Shown here piece after piece: positions 37,989-46,525 of a DNA stretch of 64,000 nt; the first letter of the stretch is position 1, and each line of letters starts with the position of its first letter. The translations under genes and the position numbers were made by a program. The notes beneath the pieces were generated by a model. It was given only the letters and a program-made list of their open reading frames with translations, was not told the origin of the DNA and ran no database searches. The DNA is from Streptomyces durmitorensis. GTDB taxonomy: Bacteria > Actinomycetota > Actinomycetes > Streptomycetales > Streptomycetaceae. Location of the stretch: contig NZ_CP097289.1 in NCBI RefSeq assembly GCF_023498005.1, forward strand, positions 9,238,001-9,302,000, in the 5' to 3' direction.

Positions 37989-38309
37989 TCAGACCTCGGT
38001 GACGGCGGTCAGGACGACGGCCGAGTCGTCCAGGGCGGTCAGGCCGTGGCGCTCGTGCGGGACGGGCGCGAACTCACCCTCGGCCAGTTCGAGCGTGTCG
38101 TCCTCCGTGGTGAGAGCGACCCGCCCGCGCAGGACGAACAGCGTCGCGGCCGTGGGCGTGTCGTGCTCTCCGAGCTCGGTTCCGTTCGTGAGCACGATGA
38201 GGCTCTGCCGCAGCGGACCGTCGTGCAGGAGCAGCTCGGCGCTGCGTCCGTGCGCGGCGGTGCGGGCCTTCTCGAGGTGCTCTCCGACAAGGGCGTAGAG
38301 ATCCGCCAC
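37989..38309 (-). CDS. Small cupin-domain protein
   Basis: This 106-residue single-domain cupin has TLFVLRGRVALTTEDDTLEL and GEFAPVPHERHGLTALDDSAVVL, which match the two cupin boxes. The metal-ligand set is reduced: the first box lacks the HxH pair (GELGEHDTP may supply one His), so it may be a non-catalytic or differently liganded cupin. GTG 38309 is preceded by AAGGGA. It converges on the isochorismatase gene. Confidence 0.85.
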   Translation of the reverse strand: MADLYALVGEHLEKARTAAHGRSAELLLHDGPLRQSLIVLTNGTELGEHDTPTAATLFVLRGRVALTTEDDTLELAEGEFAPVPHERHGLTALDDSAVVLTAVTEV

Positions 38310-38502
38310 GGTATGTCCCTTCGACAGAAACGGACGGTGTCGCGCGTGCGTCCGGGCACGCGCACCCCCAGTGTTCCCGCCGCCCGCCCACGCCGCATCC
38401 GGCGGCCGGAACCTGATCACCCGATGACGGCGTCCTACCAGGCACGTCGCGCTTACGGGGACATGGGGGAACCGGGCGGCGCAAGAGACAGGGCGGGGAC
38501 GA

Positions 38503-39471
38503 GTGGACTGGCTGCGGTGGGGAGCGGAGGCGACAGGGCGGTCGCCCTGGGCACGCGGCCGGGTTCTCGCGTCGCTCGCCGTGTTGACAGCCGCCCTGCT
38601 GGCGTTCCACGCAGCCGTGCCCAACGCCGTCGTCCGCTTCGGCAGCCTCGTAGAGACGTTTCTTCCATGGCTGGGCCTGGCCGTTCCCGTGCTGCTCGCC
38701 CTGGCCCTGCTGCGCCGCTCGGCCGTCGCGCTGGTGGCACTGCTGTTGCCCGCCACGGTCTGGGGAGCCCTCTTCGCCGGTCGGGTGGCCACGGCCGAGC
38801 ACCGCGGCGCCCACGACGTCACGGCGGTCCAGCACAACGTCAGCGACGTGAACGCCGACCCTGCGGGCACCGCCCGAGCCCTGACCGGTCCCGACCCGGA
38901 TCTCATCGCCCTGGAGGAGCTGACGCCCTCCGCGCTGCCGGTGTACGAGAGGGAACTGACGCCGCGGTATCCCTACCGGGCGGTGCGGGGCACGGTCGGT
39001 CTCTGGTCGAAGCATCCGCTGACGGACGTCCGGGCGGTGGACATCAGGCCGGAGGGGTTCGGGAAGGACTGGAACCGCGGGGTGCGGGCGACGGCTCGTA
39101 CGCCGTGGGGCGAAGTCGCGGTGTACGTCGCCCACTTGCCCTCGGTCCGCGTGCAGTGGCACGGCTTCAGTTCCGGCCGGCGGGACGAGAGCGCCCGCCT
39201 GCTGGGGGCGGCGCTGGCCGCCGAGAAGCTGGACAGGCTGATCCTGCTCGGCGATCTGAACAGCACGGTGGACGACCGCGGCCTCGCCCCGGTCACCACA
39301 CGGCTGGACACATCGGAACGGGAGTTCGCCTTCAGCTGGCCCGCGTCCTTCCCCGTGTCCCGGATCGACCACGTCATGACCCGCGAGGCAACCGTCACCC
39401 ACGTACGCACCCTGCCCGCCACCGGCAGCGACCACCTGCCCATCGCCGCAGACATCGCCTTCGCCCCCTGA
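38503..39471 (+). CDS. Membrane-anchored endonuclease/exonuclease/phosphatase family protein
   Basis: This 322-residue protein has three N-terminal membrane helices (about 20-95) and then an EEP domain: VTAVQHNVSDVNADP, LIALEELTPSALP (metal-binding Glu), LGDLNSTVDD and the terminal TGSDHLPIAADI. These are the catalytic motifs of the DNase I/exodeoxyribonuclease III fold, with the active domain outside the membrane. The substrate may be nucleic acid or phospholipid head groups. A GTG start at 38503 follows a GGGGA site. Confidence 0.88.
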   Translation: MDWLRWGAEATGRSPWARGRVLASLAVLTAALLAFHAAVPNAVVRFGSLVETFLPWLGLAVPVLLALALLRRSAVALVALLLPATVWGALFAGRVATAEHRGAHDVTAVQHNVSDVNADPAGTARALTGPDPDLIALEELTPSALPVYERELTPRYPYRAVRGTVGLWSKHPLTDVRAVDIRPEGFGKDWNRGVRATARTPWGEVAVYVAHLPSVRVQWHGFSSGRRDESARLLGAALAAEKLDRLILLGDLNSTVDDRGLAPVTTRLDTSEREFAFSWPASFPVSRIDHVMTREATVTHVRTLPATGSDHLPIAADIAFAP

Positions 39472-39582
39472 CCCGAGCGGATCGCAGGCTGGGGTGTTTC
39501 GGGCAGGGCCGAAAGGAGTGGAGTCAGCCGCGGCAGGAGGGAGAAGCTCGGGCGGATCTGTTCGCGGTGCGATGGGGGACAC

Positions 39583-39938
39583 ATGACGATCAAGAAGAGG
39601 GTGACGCGCGCGACGGCGGTGGCGCTCCTGGCCGCAGGGGGCCTTGCCGTGGGCACAGGCGTCGCGCCGGCAGGCGACAGCAGCGGGGCGCCCGGCGGTG
39701 GCCTGGCGCCGATGGCCGACGACTACCGCCAGGGCCTCACCAGCCCGGCGACCGCGTGCTACCAGGGCAAGGCCCCGTGGAGCGCCCTGGATTGGGAAGG
39801 CGCCGACAAGGCGGCCCCCTGGACGAAAACGATGGCGCGCCCGGCGGTGGCCTGGCGCCTGCCGAGAGCGACTGGCACGTGACGCCGATGGGCGGCGGCC
39901 ACGGTGCGCCTGGCGGTGGCCTCGCGGCCGCCTGCTAG
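39583..39938 (+). pseudogene. Frame-disrupted secreted protein with GAPGGGLAP repeats
   Basis: ATG 39583 (GGGGGA upstream) starts a signal peptide, VTRATAVALLAAGGLAVGTG, and then GAPGGGLAPMADDYRQGLTS. This frame stops at 39882 after 99 residues. The 23-base stretch encoding APGGGLAP recurs exactly at 39837-39859, but two bases out of phase; in that second frame the protein would continue DGAPGGGLAPAESDWHV and end GAPGGGLAAAC at 39938. A single indel between 39711 and 39836, or recoding, would join the parts. The function is unknown. Confidence 0.5.
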
Positions 39939-40102
39939 CCAGTCAGCGAGTCGAGGGCGTCGAGCAGGCGGGCGAGTGCGCTGGCCTTCAGATGGTGGCT
40001 GCGGCAGCAGTATCGGCGCCTACGCCAACGGCTGGTCTGCTCGACTTGCTCCCCGCACCAGGCGCACGGCCGCACCCTGCTGCCTCTCCTGCCCCACCTC
40101 AT
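39935..40102 (-). CDS. Possible small CxxC zinc-finger protein
   Basis: This 55-residue ORF reads RPCAWCGEQVEQTSRWRRRR, then YCCRSHHLKASALARLLDAL. A CxxC followed by YCxRxxH is the look of small actinomycete zinc-ribbon proteins and recalls the island proteins at 13258 and 16246. Its ATG lies within the perfect inverted repeat at 40088-40134, so a leader hairpin would hide the start. No clear ribosome binding site is seen. It lies tail to tail with the secreted repeat gene, overlapping its last bases. Confidence 0.4.
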   Translation of the reverse strand: MRWGRRGSRVRPCAWCGEQVEQTSRWRRRRYCCRSHHLKASALARLLDALDSLTG

Positions 40103-40134
40103 GCCGGGACCTTAGCGGCATGAGGTGGGGCAGG
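40088..40134. repeat. Perfect 19-base inverted repeat
   Basis: CCTGCCCCACCTCATGCCG at 40088-40106 is exactly complementary to 40116-40134 around the loop GGACCTTAG. It could serve as a terminator for the binding-protein gene read leftwards, or mark an element end. The rest of 40135-40339 has no gene I can support. Confidence 0.7.
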
Positions 40135-40339
40135 TGCCCTCGTCCACGCGGCGGAGGGCGGTCAGCTCGTCGTGCCCAACGCCGTCTGGGCGCGGGCCGT
40201 TTGAGCTGGCCCGACCGCGAGACCAGTTCAACCACCGCCGCCCGGAGCACCACCGTTCGGTCTGCTCGGGCTCCAGTTGGTCGAGGCGGGCGCGGTTGCG
40301 TCTCCGCCGGCTTGGTACGAAGTCTGCCCCATCGACACC

Positions 40340-41692
40340 TCAGGAGTTCTGCCGCTTCCAGTCGGCCTGCGCGGTGTTGAGCTGGTCTGCGAGGTCGTCG
40401 AGGAAGCCCTTGGCGCTCGTCTTGCCGAGCATGACCTTCTGGAAGGCGGGTTCGTTCTCGGCCTTGGAGATCGTGTTCCAGTCCGGCAGGTAGTACGGCA
40501 GCTGGACGATCGTGGTGGCCGGGGAGTTGAGCGCGTCGGCGGCCAGGCGCGTCGGCTCGGACTTCTCGACCCAGGCGTCCTTGACCGCTTTGTTGTTGGC
40601 GGGGATCAGGCCCGCGGACTCGTTGAACTTGGAGCTGGCCCGGTGCGAGGAGGCGAACTCGACGAACTTCCAGGCGGCCTTCTTCTTGGTGCTGGTCTTG
40701 AAGATCGAGAGCCCGTCGATCGGGTTGGACACCTGGACGCGCTTGCCGCCCGCCGCCTTCGGGTTCGGCAGGCCGCGGAACTTGCCGGGGCCCAGGGCCT
40801 TCACGTGGTCCTGGTAGGAGCCGAGGTTGTGACTGAGCATGCCGATCCGGCCGCCGTCCCACTGGGCGACCATCTGCGTGAAGTTGTTGTTGAGGTCGGC
40901 GGCCGGGGTCGTCTTCTTGTAGAGGGCCGTGTACCTCTCCAGGGCGGCGACGTTCTTCGGGTCGTTGACCGTGGTCTTCGTCTCGTCCGCGTTCCAGAAG
41001 GACTTGATGCCGCTCTGCCCGTACATCGCGTCCAGGGCTTGGGCGATGGAGCCGACACCGCCGCGGATGGTGTAGCCGAACTGGTTCTTGTCCTTGGCGG
41101 TCAGATGGCCCGCCGCTTCGTAGAACTTGCTCCACGTGGTCGGTGCGTCCAGACCTGCGGCCTTGAAGAGGTCGGTGCGGTAGTACAGCACGCCGTTGTT
41201 CGCGGAGGTCGGGACCATCAGCAACTGCGATGTCCCGCCCGCCGAAGTCGTCGACGCGAGCATGCTCTTGCTGAGCTCGCCGTCCAAGGGGCTTGCGGCC
41301 AGCCGGTCCTCCAGCGGTTCCAGCGCGCCTTGGGCCGCGATGGCGGCGAGCATGGCGGCGCCGACGCCGCCGACGTCCGGCAGGCCGCCGCCCTGGATGG
41401 AGTTGTCGTACTTCGACTGGGCGTTCTCGGCGGGGATGCCGACGTAATCGACCTTGATGTCGGGGTACTTCTTCTCGAAGTCCTTGATGATCTCCATCCA
41501 GATGCCGCGGCGCACAGCGGTGTTGTTGTCCCAGAAGGTGATCGTCCCCTTGCCGGAGCCCTCGCTGCCCTCCTCGCCCGCGATGCCGGAGCCGTCGTCC
41601 CCGCAGGCGGTGGCGGTGATGCCGAGGAGGAGCGACAGGGCTATGGCTGCTGGGGCGGATCGGCGTGGGCTCTTACGGATGCGGGAACTCAA
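40340..41692 (-). CDS. Extracellular solute-binding lipoprotein (ABC sugar type)
   Basis: This 450-residue binding protein has a lipoprotein signal (LLLGITATAC, Cys about 30) and the fold of family 1 sugar-binding proteins: TITFWDNNTAVRRGIWMEII, then FEKKYPDIKVDYVGIPAENA and ATTWSKFYEAAGHLTAKDKN-like inner regions. It should capture a carbohydrate or similar solute outside the cell. No permease genes are adjacent, so it relies on subunits encoded elsewhere or is a remnant. TTG 41692 is the likely start, with AAGGAGGAG well spaced; palindromic sites lie 70-105 bases upstream. Confidence 0.88.
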   Translation of the reverse strand: MSSRIRKSPRRSAPAAIALSLLLGITATACGDDGSGIAGEEGSEGSGKGTITFWDNNTAVRRGIWMEIIKDFEKKYPDIKVDYVGIPAENAQSKYDNSIQGGGLPDVGGVGAAMLAAIAAQGALEPLEDRLAASPLDGELSKSMLASTTSAGGTSQLLMVPTSANNGVLYYRTDLFKAAGLDAPTTWSKFYEAAGHLTAKDKNQFGYTIRGGVGSIAQALDAMYGQSGIKSFWNADETKTTVNDPKNVAALERYTALYKKTTPAADLNNNFTQMVAQWDGGRIGMLSHNLGSYQDHVKALGPGKFRGLPNPKAAGGKRVQVSNPIDGLSIFKTSTKKKAAWKFVEFASSHRASSKFNESAGLIPANNKAVKDAWVEKSEPTRLAADALNSPATTIVQLPYYLPDWNTISKAENEPAFQKVMLGKTSAKGFLDDLADQLNTAQADWKRQNS

Positions 41693-41763
41693 GACGGGCT
41701 CTCCTCCTTGGCGCTCAACTGTGCCCGGGTACGCCAACTCAACTCAGGGCATGCGTACACCGC

Positions 41764-41797
41764 GTATGGCATACCGCGTCTCGTATATGACATACGA
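41764..41797. promoter_or_regulatory. Two GTATG/TCGTAT palindromes upstream of the binding protein
   Basis: GTATGGCATAC (41764-41774) and TCGTATATGACATACGA (41781-41797) are inverted repeats whose centres are 20 bases apart. They resemble GntR- or LacI-type operators and probably control the solute-binding gene. No such regulator is encoded nearby. Confidence 0.5.
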
Positions 41798-41908
41798 AGC
41801 GCGGCGACTCGAAGCTAGGAGCAGGTAGTTGGTTCGTCAACGGATCTGACAAAACTCGCCGCCGCGAGCCCGAGGAAGCCCCGGATTCCTCATGGCCGCC
41901 TTCCGCGC

Positions 41909-42529
41909 TTACCGCGAACGCACGGTGTAACGGAGATGCGTCGTCCTCGGCGAAGGCTCCGCACCGACCAGGCCAAGAGCCACGCGGCTCGCGTCGATGC
42001 CCTCGAAGAGGCGGACTCCGGAGCCGAACAGGACGGGCGAGAGTGCGATCGTGAACTCGTCGATGAGACCGGCGTTCAGATACTCCAGGATCGTCGCGCC
42101 GCCGCCCGCGATGCGGATGTCTCGGCCGTCGGCGGCCTCGCGGGCCTGATCGAGCGCGGACTCGATGCCGTCGTTGACGAAGTGGAAGGTGGTCCCGCCC
42201 TGCCGCACCCAGGGGTCACGCTTCTCGTGCGTCACGACGAACACCGGTGTGTGGAACGGCGGATCCTCGGGCCACGCATGCTCGCCGGCGTCGAACATCC
42301 GCTTGCCCATCACGCTTGCGCCGGTGCGCTCGAAGGTCTCCCGCACGATGTCGTTGTCGCGCCCTTCCTCGCCGCCCTCCCCGAGCTTCAGGTTCTCCCG
42401 GAAGAACCGCTGTGGAAATACCCACTGCTGCAGTTCCATCCACTGCCGCCCCATCAGTTCTTCGGGGGACGCGGGCGCGATGAACCCGTCGAGCGACATC
42501 GACACGCTGAAGAACACCTTGCCGGCCAT
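41909..42529 (-). CDS. RibD C-terminal/dihydrofolate-reductase-like protein
   Basis: This 206-residue protein fits the RibD_C family: GKVFFSVSMSLDGFIAPASP at the N-terminus, SVMGKRMFDAGEHAW, and ADGRDIRIAGGGATILEYLN with the LIDEFTIALSPVLFGSGVRLF end. Such proteins use NAD(P)H for small reductions but most are uncharacterised. Its ATG overlaps the stop of the SRPBCC gene (TGATG). It is the last gene of an ArsR-SRPBCC-RibD unit common in actinobacteria. Confidence 0.9.
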   Translation of the reverse strand: MAGKVFFSVSMSLDGFIAPASPEELMGRQWMELQQWVFPQRFFRENLKLGEGGEEGRDNDIVRETFERTGASVMGKRMFDAGEHAWPEDPPFHTPVFVVTHEKRDPWVRQGGTTFHFVNDGIESALDQAREAADGRDIRIAGGGATILEYLNAGLIDEFTIALSPVLFGSGVRLFEGIDASRVALGLVGAEPSPRTTHLRYTVRSR

Positions 42530-43035
42530 CAGCCCTCAACTCCCTTACGAACGATCTCCGCGACGTAGGCAGCCAGGTTGCCGAGGGTCTGCCGGCCGGC
42601 CTCGATCGCGCCGTGCTTCTTGATCGCCTCGTCGCGCAGCTCCTTGGTGGGGAACACCGTGAGCATCTCGATCCGGGTCGTCTCCCCGTCGGGCGCGAAC
42701 GTGAGGACCGACTCGAACGCATTCGGGTCGCCGCGGTACTCGCCGTGGAGCATCGCGATCCGCTCCGGCGGGACGATCTCGGTCCAGGTGATCCATTCGC
42801 TGTAATCGGTGCCGTCCGGCCCGTGCAGAACGAAATCCCACACCCCGCCGACGCGGAACTCGAAGGCCCGCGTAGTGGTGGTGAACCCCTCCGGCCCCCA
42901 CCAGCGCGACAGGTGCCGCACCTCGGTGAAGGCCTTGAACACCAGCTCTGGTGGGGCGTCGATGCCCCGGGAAATCGCGATCTCGCGGTCGGCCGTCGCG
43001 GACCGCGCCGGTGCTTCTCGCCCAGTCGAATTCAT
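42529..43035 (-). CDS. SRPBCC/AHSA1-domain protein
   Basis: This 168-residue protein carries an AHSA1-type START-like fold: EIAISRGIDAPPELVFKAFT, VRHLSRWWGPEGFTTTTRAF, FVLHGPDGTDYSEWITWTEI and the C-terminal helix DEAIKKHGAIEAGRQTLGNL. It binds a hydrophobic ligand or a protein client. It starts four bases after the ArsR stop and is coupled to the RibD-like gene. In such operons the SRPBCC protein often modulates the regulator or binds a toxic compound, which is inference. Confidence 0.92.
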   Translation of the reverse strand: MNSTGREAPARSATADREIAISRGIDAPPELVFKAFTEVRHLSRWWGPEGFTTTTRAFEFRVGGVWDFVLHGPDGTDYSEWITWTEIVPPERIAMLHGEYRGDPNAFESVLTFAPDGETTRIEMLTVFPTKELRDEAIKKHGAIEAGRQTLGNLAAYVAEIVRKGVEG

Positions 43036-43038
43036 CAG

Positions 43039-43380
43039 CTACTCCTGTTGCCCTTCCCGCTTGAGTTCTTGCACGTAGGCGTCCAGCCGGTCGAAGCTCT
43101 CGTTCCAGAATTGCTCGAACCCGCCGGTCCACTCATGAACCGTTCGCAGCCCACGTGCGTCCAGGTCGTACAGGCGCTGCTTGCCCGCCTTGCGGTCCCG
43201 CACCAAGCCGACTTCGCGGAGCACCCGCAGGTGCTTGGACGCCCCGGGCTGCGTCATTCCCAGCTCATCGGCGACCTCCGTCACCGGCCGTTCGCCTGCC
43301 CGCAGCAGCGTCAGGATGTCCCGGCGCTGCGGCTCGGCGATGGCGTTGAAGACGTCTGACGTCGTCGTTGCTCGTGCCAT
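43039..43380 (-). CDS. ArsR family transcriptional regulator
   Basis: This 113-residue winged-helix regulator reads VFNAIAEPQRRDILTLLRAG, VTEVADELGMTQPGASKHLR and VGLVRDRKAGKQRLYDLDAR. It has no CxC metal site, so it belongs to the non-metal ArsR type that accompanies SRPBCC proteins. The ATG at 43380 lies six bases from a 28-base imperfect palindrome, probably its own operator. It heads the three-gene operon. Confidence 0.93.
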   Translation of the reverse strand: MARATTTSDVFNAIAEPQRRDILTLLRAGERPVTEVADELGMTQPGASKHLRVLREVGLVRDRKAGKQRLYDLDARGLRTVHEWTGGFEQFWNESFDRLDAYVQELKREGQQE

Positions 43381-43386
43381 GACAGC

Positions 43387-43414
43387 AAACGTATACCCAT
43401 ATCGGCATGCGTTT
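43387..43414. promoter_or_regulatory. Palindromic operator of the ArsR operon
   Basis: AAACG and CGTTT form the ends of a 28-base imperfect palindrome with further matching positions inside (AT.CC and GG.AT). It touches the ArsR start region, as expected for autorepression. Confidence 0.5.
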
Positions 43415-43448
43415 CAAGCCGTCCCGGTGGAAGCGGCCTCCCCGGACG

Positions 43449-44987
43449 TCACGCCTGGAGGAAGCTGACGTTCTGCGCCAGGGCGAGGCGGCCGGAGTAG
43501 TTGATGGTGTTGGTGGCGGGCCGCATGTACGCGCGCCAGGCGTCGGAGCCGGACTCGCGCCCGCCGCCCGTCTCCTTCTCGCCGCCGAACGCGCCTCCGA
43601 TCTCCGCGCCGGACGTGCCGATGTTGACGTTGGCGATGCCGCAGTCGGAGCCCTCGGAGGACAGGAAGAGCTCGGCCTCCTGCTGATCGCGGGTGAAGAT
43701 GCTGGAGGAGAGCCCCTGCGGGACGCCGTTGTGCAGCGCGATGGCCTCCTCCAGGGTGTCGTAGGGGAGGACGTACAGGATGGGCGCGAAGGTCTCCTGA
43801 CGTACGACGTCGGTCTGTTCGTCGACGCGGACGATGACCGGTTCGGCGTACGCGGCCCGCGGCGCCGTGTCCGCCAGGCGTCGGTTGCCGCCGGCGAGGA
43901 TCTTGCCGCCCTGTGCCTGTACGCGGGCGAGCGCGTCCTGCATGCGGTCGAGGGCGGCGGTCGAGATGAGCGGCCCGACGAGGGTGTCCTCGTCGAACGG
44001 GTCCCCGATGGGAAGCCTGGTGTAGGCGGCCGTCAGGCGCGCGACGAGCGTGTCGGCGATGTCGCGGTGCACGATCAGACGGCGCAGCGTGGTGCAGCGC
44101 TGGCCTGCCGTGCCCGCGGCGGCGAAGACGATGCCCTGCACCGCGAGGTCGAGGTCGGCCGAGGGCGCCACGACCGCGGCGTTGTTGCCGCCGAGTTCGA
44201 GCAGGCTGCGCCCGAACCGGGCCGCCACGCGCGGCCCGACCTCGCGGCCCATGCGGGTGGAGCCGGTGGCGCTGACGAGCGCGACGCGCGGATCGTCGAC
44301 CAGCCGCTCGCCCACCGCGCGGTCGCCGAGCAGAAGACGGTGTACGTCGCGCGGGGCGCCCACCTCCTCCGCGGCCTTGGCCAGCAGCCGGTCGCAGGCC
44401 AGGGAGATCAGCGGGGTCAGCTCGGACGGCTTCCAGACCACGGTGTCGCCGCAGGCCAGAGCCACCGCGGTGTTCCACGACCACACCGCGGCAGGGAAGT
44501 TGAACGCGGAGATCACTCCGACGACGCCCAGCGGATGCCAGGTCTCGGCGAGGCGGTGACCGGGGCGCTCGGAGGCGATGGTGCGGCCGTAGAGCTGGCG
44601 CGAGAGGCCGACCGCGAAGTCGCAGATGTCGATCATCTCCTGGACCTCGCCCAGCGCCTCCGAGCGGATCTTGCCCGCCTCGATGGTGATCAGGTCGGCC
44701 AGGTCGCCCTTGTGGTCGCGCAGCAACTCGCCCAGGCGGCGCACGAGTTCACCCCGGCGTGGCGCCGGGGTGGTGCGCCAGGTGAGGAATGCCTCGCGGG
44801 CGGCGGCGACGGCGTCCTCGGTGTCGGCGGCGGTCGCCGCGGTCAGGCCGAACAGGTTCTCGCCGGTGATGGGCGTACGCGCCGGGAAGTCGCTGCCCTC
44901 CGGGACCGTCACGCCGATGCGCCGCAGGCTCGCGAGGGCACGGCTGCGCAGGTCGTCGGTGCCGGGCAGGGTGGTGGTGCCGGTCAT
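43449..44987 (-). CDS. Aldehyde dehydrogenase, ALDH7/piperideine-6-carboxylate dehydrogenase type
   Basis: This 512-residue ALDH has VISAFNFPAAVWSWNTAVAL, LELGGNNAAVVAP and the catalytic AAAGTAGQRCTTLRRL (Cys). The SFLQA-like ending NVSFLQA and GQRCTTLRR are features of the ALDH7/AASADH family, which oxidises 2-aminoadipate semialdehyde (in equilibrium with piperideine-6-carboxylate) to 2-aminoadipate. It follows the DUF1338 dioxygenase and an FAD oxidase on the same strand, which supports a role in lysine/pipecolate breakdown. ATG 44987 has GGGAG nearby. Confidence 0.9.
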   Translation of the reverse strand: MTGTTTLPGTDDLRSRALASLRRIGVTVPEGSDFPARTPITGENLFGLTAATAADTEDAVAAAREAFLTWRTTPAPRRGELVRRLGELLRDHKGDLADLITIEAGKIRSEALGEVQEMIDICDFAVGLSRQLYGRTIASERPGHRLAETWHPLGVVGVISAFNFPAAVWSWNTAVALACGDTVVWKPSELTPLISLACDRLLAKAAEEVGAPRDVHRLLLGDRAVGERLVDDPRVALVSATGSTRMGREVGPRVAARFGRSLLELGGNNAAVVAPSADLDLAVQGIVFAAAGTAGQRCTTLRRLIVHRDIADTLVARLTAAYTRLPIGDPFDEDTLVGPLISTAALDRMQDALARVQAQGGKILAGGNRRLADTAPRAAYAEPVIVRVDEQTDVVRQETFAPILYVLPYDTLEEAIALHNGVPQGLSSSIFTRDQQEAELFLSSEGSDCGIANVNIGTSGAEIGGAFGGEKETGGGRESGSDAWRAYMRPATNTINYSGRLALAQNVSFLQA

Positions 44988-45027
44988 GATGCTCCCTGGG
45001 TGAGGTGGGACGGCGTGTTGCGGAGGA

Positions 45028-46425
45028 TCAGCGGCGCGTGCTGTTCAGGTCCAGGCCCAGTTCGCGGCCGACCTCGGTGATCGAGAGGCTCTGCTGCTGC
45101 TCGTAGAGGGCGTACGGGTCGAGTACCTCGCGGTCGATGGCGCCGGAGAGCCATTCGCTGTCGTACGCGGCGCCTTCCTGCTCGGTGTTCCGGGAGCCCG
45201 CGCCGCTGAGGTTGGACTGGAAGATCCCGGCGGCGGAGCGCGGCAGGAAGTCCTCGTAGACGACGGGCTCAGCCCGCACCCAGCCCCGGCGCTCCAACTC
45301 GGCGAGGGTGGTGGGCGGTTGGGTGCCGTTGCGCGGGCGGTCGGGTGCGGCGTGGTAGGTGAAGTAGGCGAGTTCCCGCGCGGCGAGCTCGCGCTCGGTG
45401 GCGGGGACGTGCGCGGCCCACAGTGTGCGGGCCAGTTCGGTGCGGTCGGCTGCGGGGTGCCGGGCGGCCTCGTGGTCGGCGAGGGTGAGCAGGCGGTCGT
45501 AGAGCGCGCGGCCCGCGGGGGTGAGGGCGATGCCGCGGGCCTCGACCTCGCCGAACCGCACCCGCAGCGCGCCGCGCATCACGCTGCCGTCGGCCAGGCG
45601 CAGGGCGCGCGGTTCGGCCAGGGCGCGGAACGACGTCTGGCGCAGTAGCAGGTCGGGGCCCTTCCAGCCCGGCGGGCCCTGGATGGTGTCGATCATCTCG
45701 ATGCCGCGTTCGGTCATCCGCCGGTACAGCTCGTCGATGTCCAGGACCCGCGGGGTGAGGTGGTTGATGTGGGTGGAGCGGACGCCGCCGATGTCCGCGG
45801 CGACCGCGGAGACTCTCTCCAACTCCTCGTACCAGGCCCGGTCGATCGGCTCCGCCGACAACTCGAGGGCCTGGACGGCGAGATGGAGGAAACGCTCGGC
45901 GTACTCCTCGGGCAGTTCACGCTCGGTCTCGGCCCGGTCGGCCAGGGCGAGCAGCTCCGGCGGGAACAGCTCGCGCCCGGCCAGGAACGTCTCCAGGCGG
46001 GAGCGCAGCTCGGCGTCGAAGAAGCGCGGGTCAGCGGGCGTGAGCAGCGAGGTGAAGACCCGGAAGGGGTTGCGCGCCAACTCGTCGGCGTCCACGGGGC
46101 GGAACGCCGTCGACACGACCGGCACCGCGCTCGCGGCCGCCTCCCGCAGGTCGTAGAAGCCGACCGGGCGCATGCCGAGCGCGCCGAAGATCCGGGCGAC
46201 GTGGCGCAGTTCGGTGGGGGTGCCCACCCGGATGGCGCCGTGCCGTTCCGCGGTGACCCGGCTGATGGAGCCGAGCCGTTCGGCGTCGGCGCCCTGCGCG
46301 CGCAGGGTGTCCTCGTTGACCTCGCGTGAGACGTCGACGAGCGTGTTGTAGGCGGGGACCTCCCGCCCGTACATCTCCGAGAGCCGTGCGGCGAAGGCGG
46401 CCCGCAGCTGCCACTGGCTGATCAT
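45028..46425 (-). CDS. hglS: DUF1338 protein, 2-oxoadipate dioxygenase/decarboxylase-like
   Basis: This 465-residue protein belongs to DUF1338 (HglS/YdcJ). These non-haem iron enzymes convert 2-oxoadipate to D-2-hydroxyglutarate with O2. A probable metal histidine lies in STHINHLTPRVLDIDELYRR, and another in the early RHGAIRVGTPTEL; the FLPRSAAGIFQSNL stretch near the C-terminus is strongly conserved. Length matches the family. The symbol is by family resemblance. It lies between ALDH7 and an FAD oxidase, precisely the pathway in which HglS works in Pseudomonas. Confidence 0.87.
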   Translation of the reverse strand: MISQWQLRAAFAARLSEMYGREVPAYNTLVDVSREVNEDTLRAQGADAERLGSISRVTAERHGAIRVGTPTELRHVARIFGALGMRPVGFYDLREAAASAVPVVSTAFRPVDADELARNPFRVFTSLLTPADPRFFDAELRSRLETFLAGRELFPPELLALADRAETERELPEEYAERFLHLAVQALELSAEPIDRAWYEELERVSAVAADIGGVRSTHINHLTPRVLDIDELYRRMTERGIEMIDTIQGPPGWKGPDLLLRQTSFRALAEPRALRLADGSVMRGALRVRFGEVEARGIALTPAGRALYDRLLTLADHEAARHPAADRTELARTLWAAHVPATERELAARELAYFTYHAAPDRPRNGTQPPTTLAELERRGWVRAEPVVYEDFLPRSAAGIFQSNLSGAGSRNTEQEGAAYDSEWLSGAIDREVLDPYALYEQQQSLSITEVGRELGLDLNSTRR

Positions 46426-46525
46426 CGAAGGTCTGCCTCTCGAATGTTCGGATACGGAGTCGGGACATGGGATCGGGTACGGGATCGGATTCGGGACAGG
46501 GCACGGGAGAGGGCACAGGAGAGGG
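46426..46525 (-). repeat. Low-complexity intergenic repeat in the lysine-type operon
   Basis: On the minus strand this spacer has reiterated CTCTCC(T/C)GTGCC and GATCCCGTACC units. It separates the FAD oxidase gene from the DUF1338 gene and probably arose by slippage. No gene or terminator is evident in it. Confidence 0.5.
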
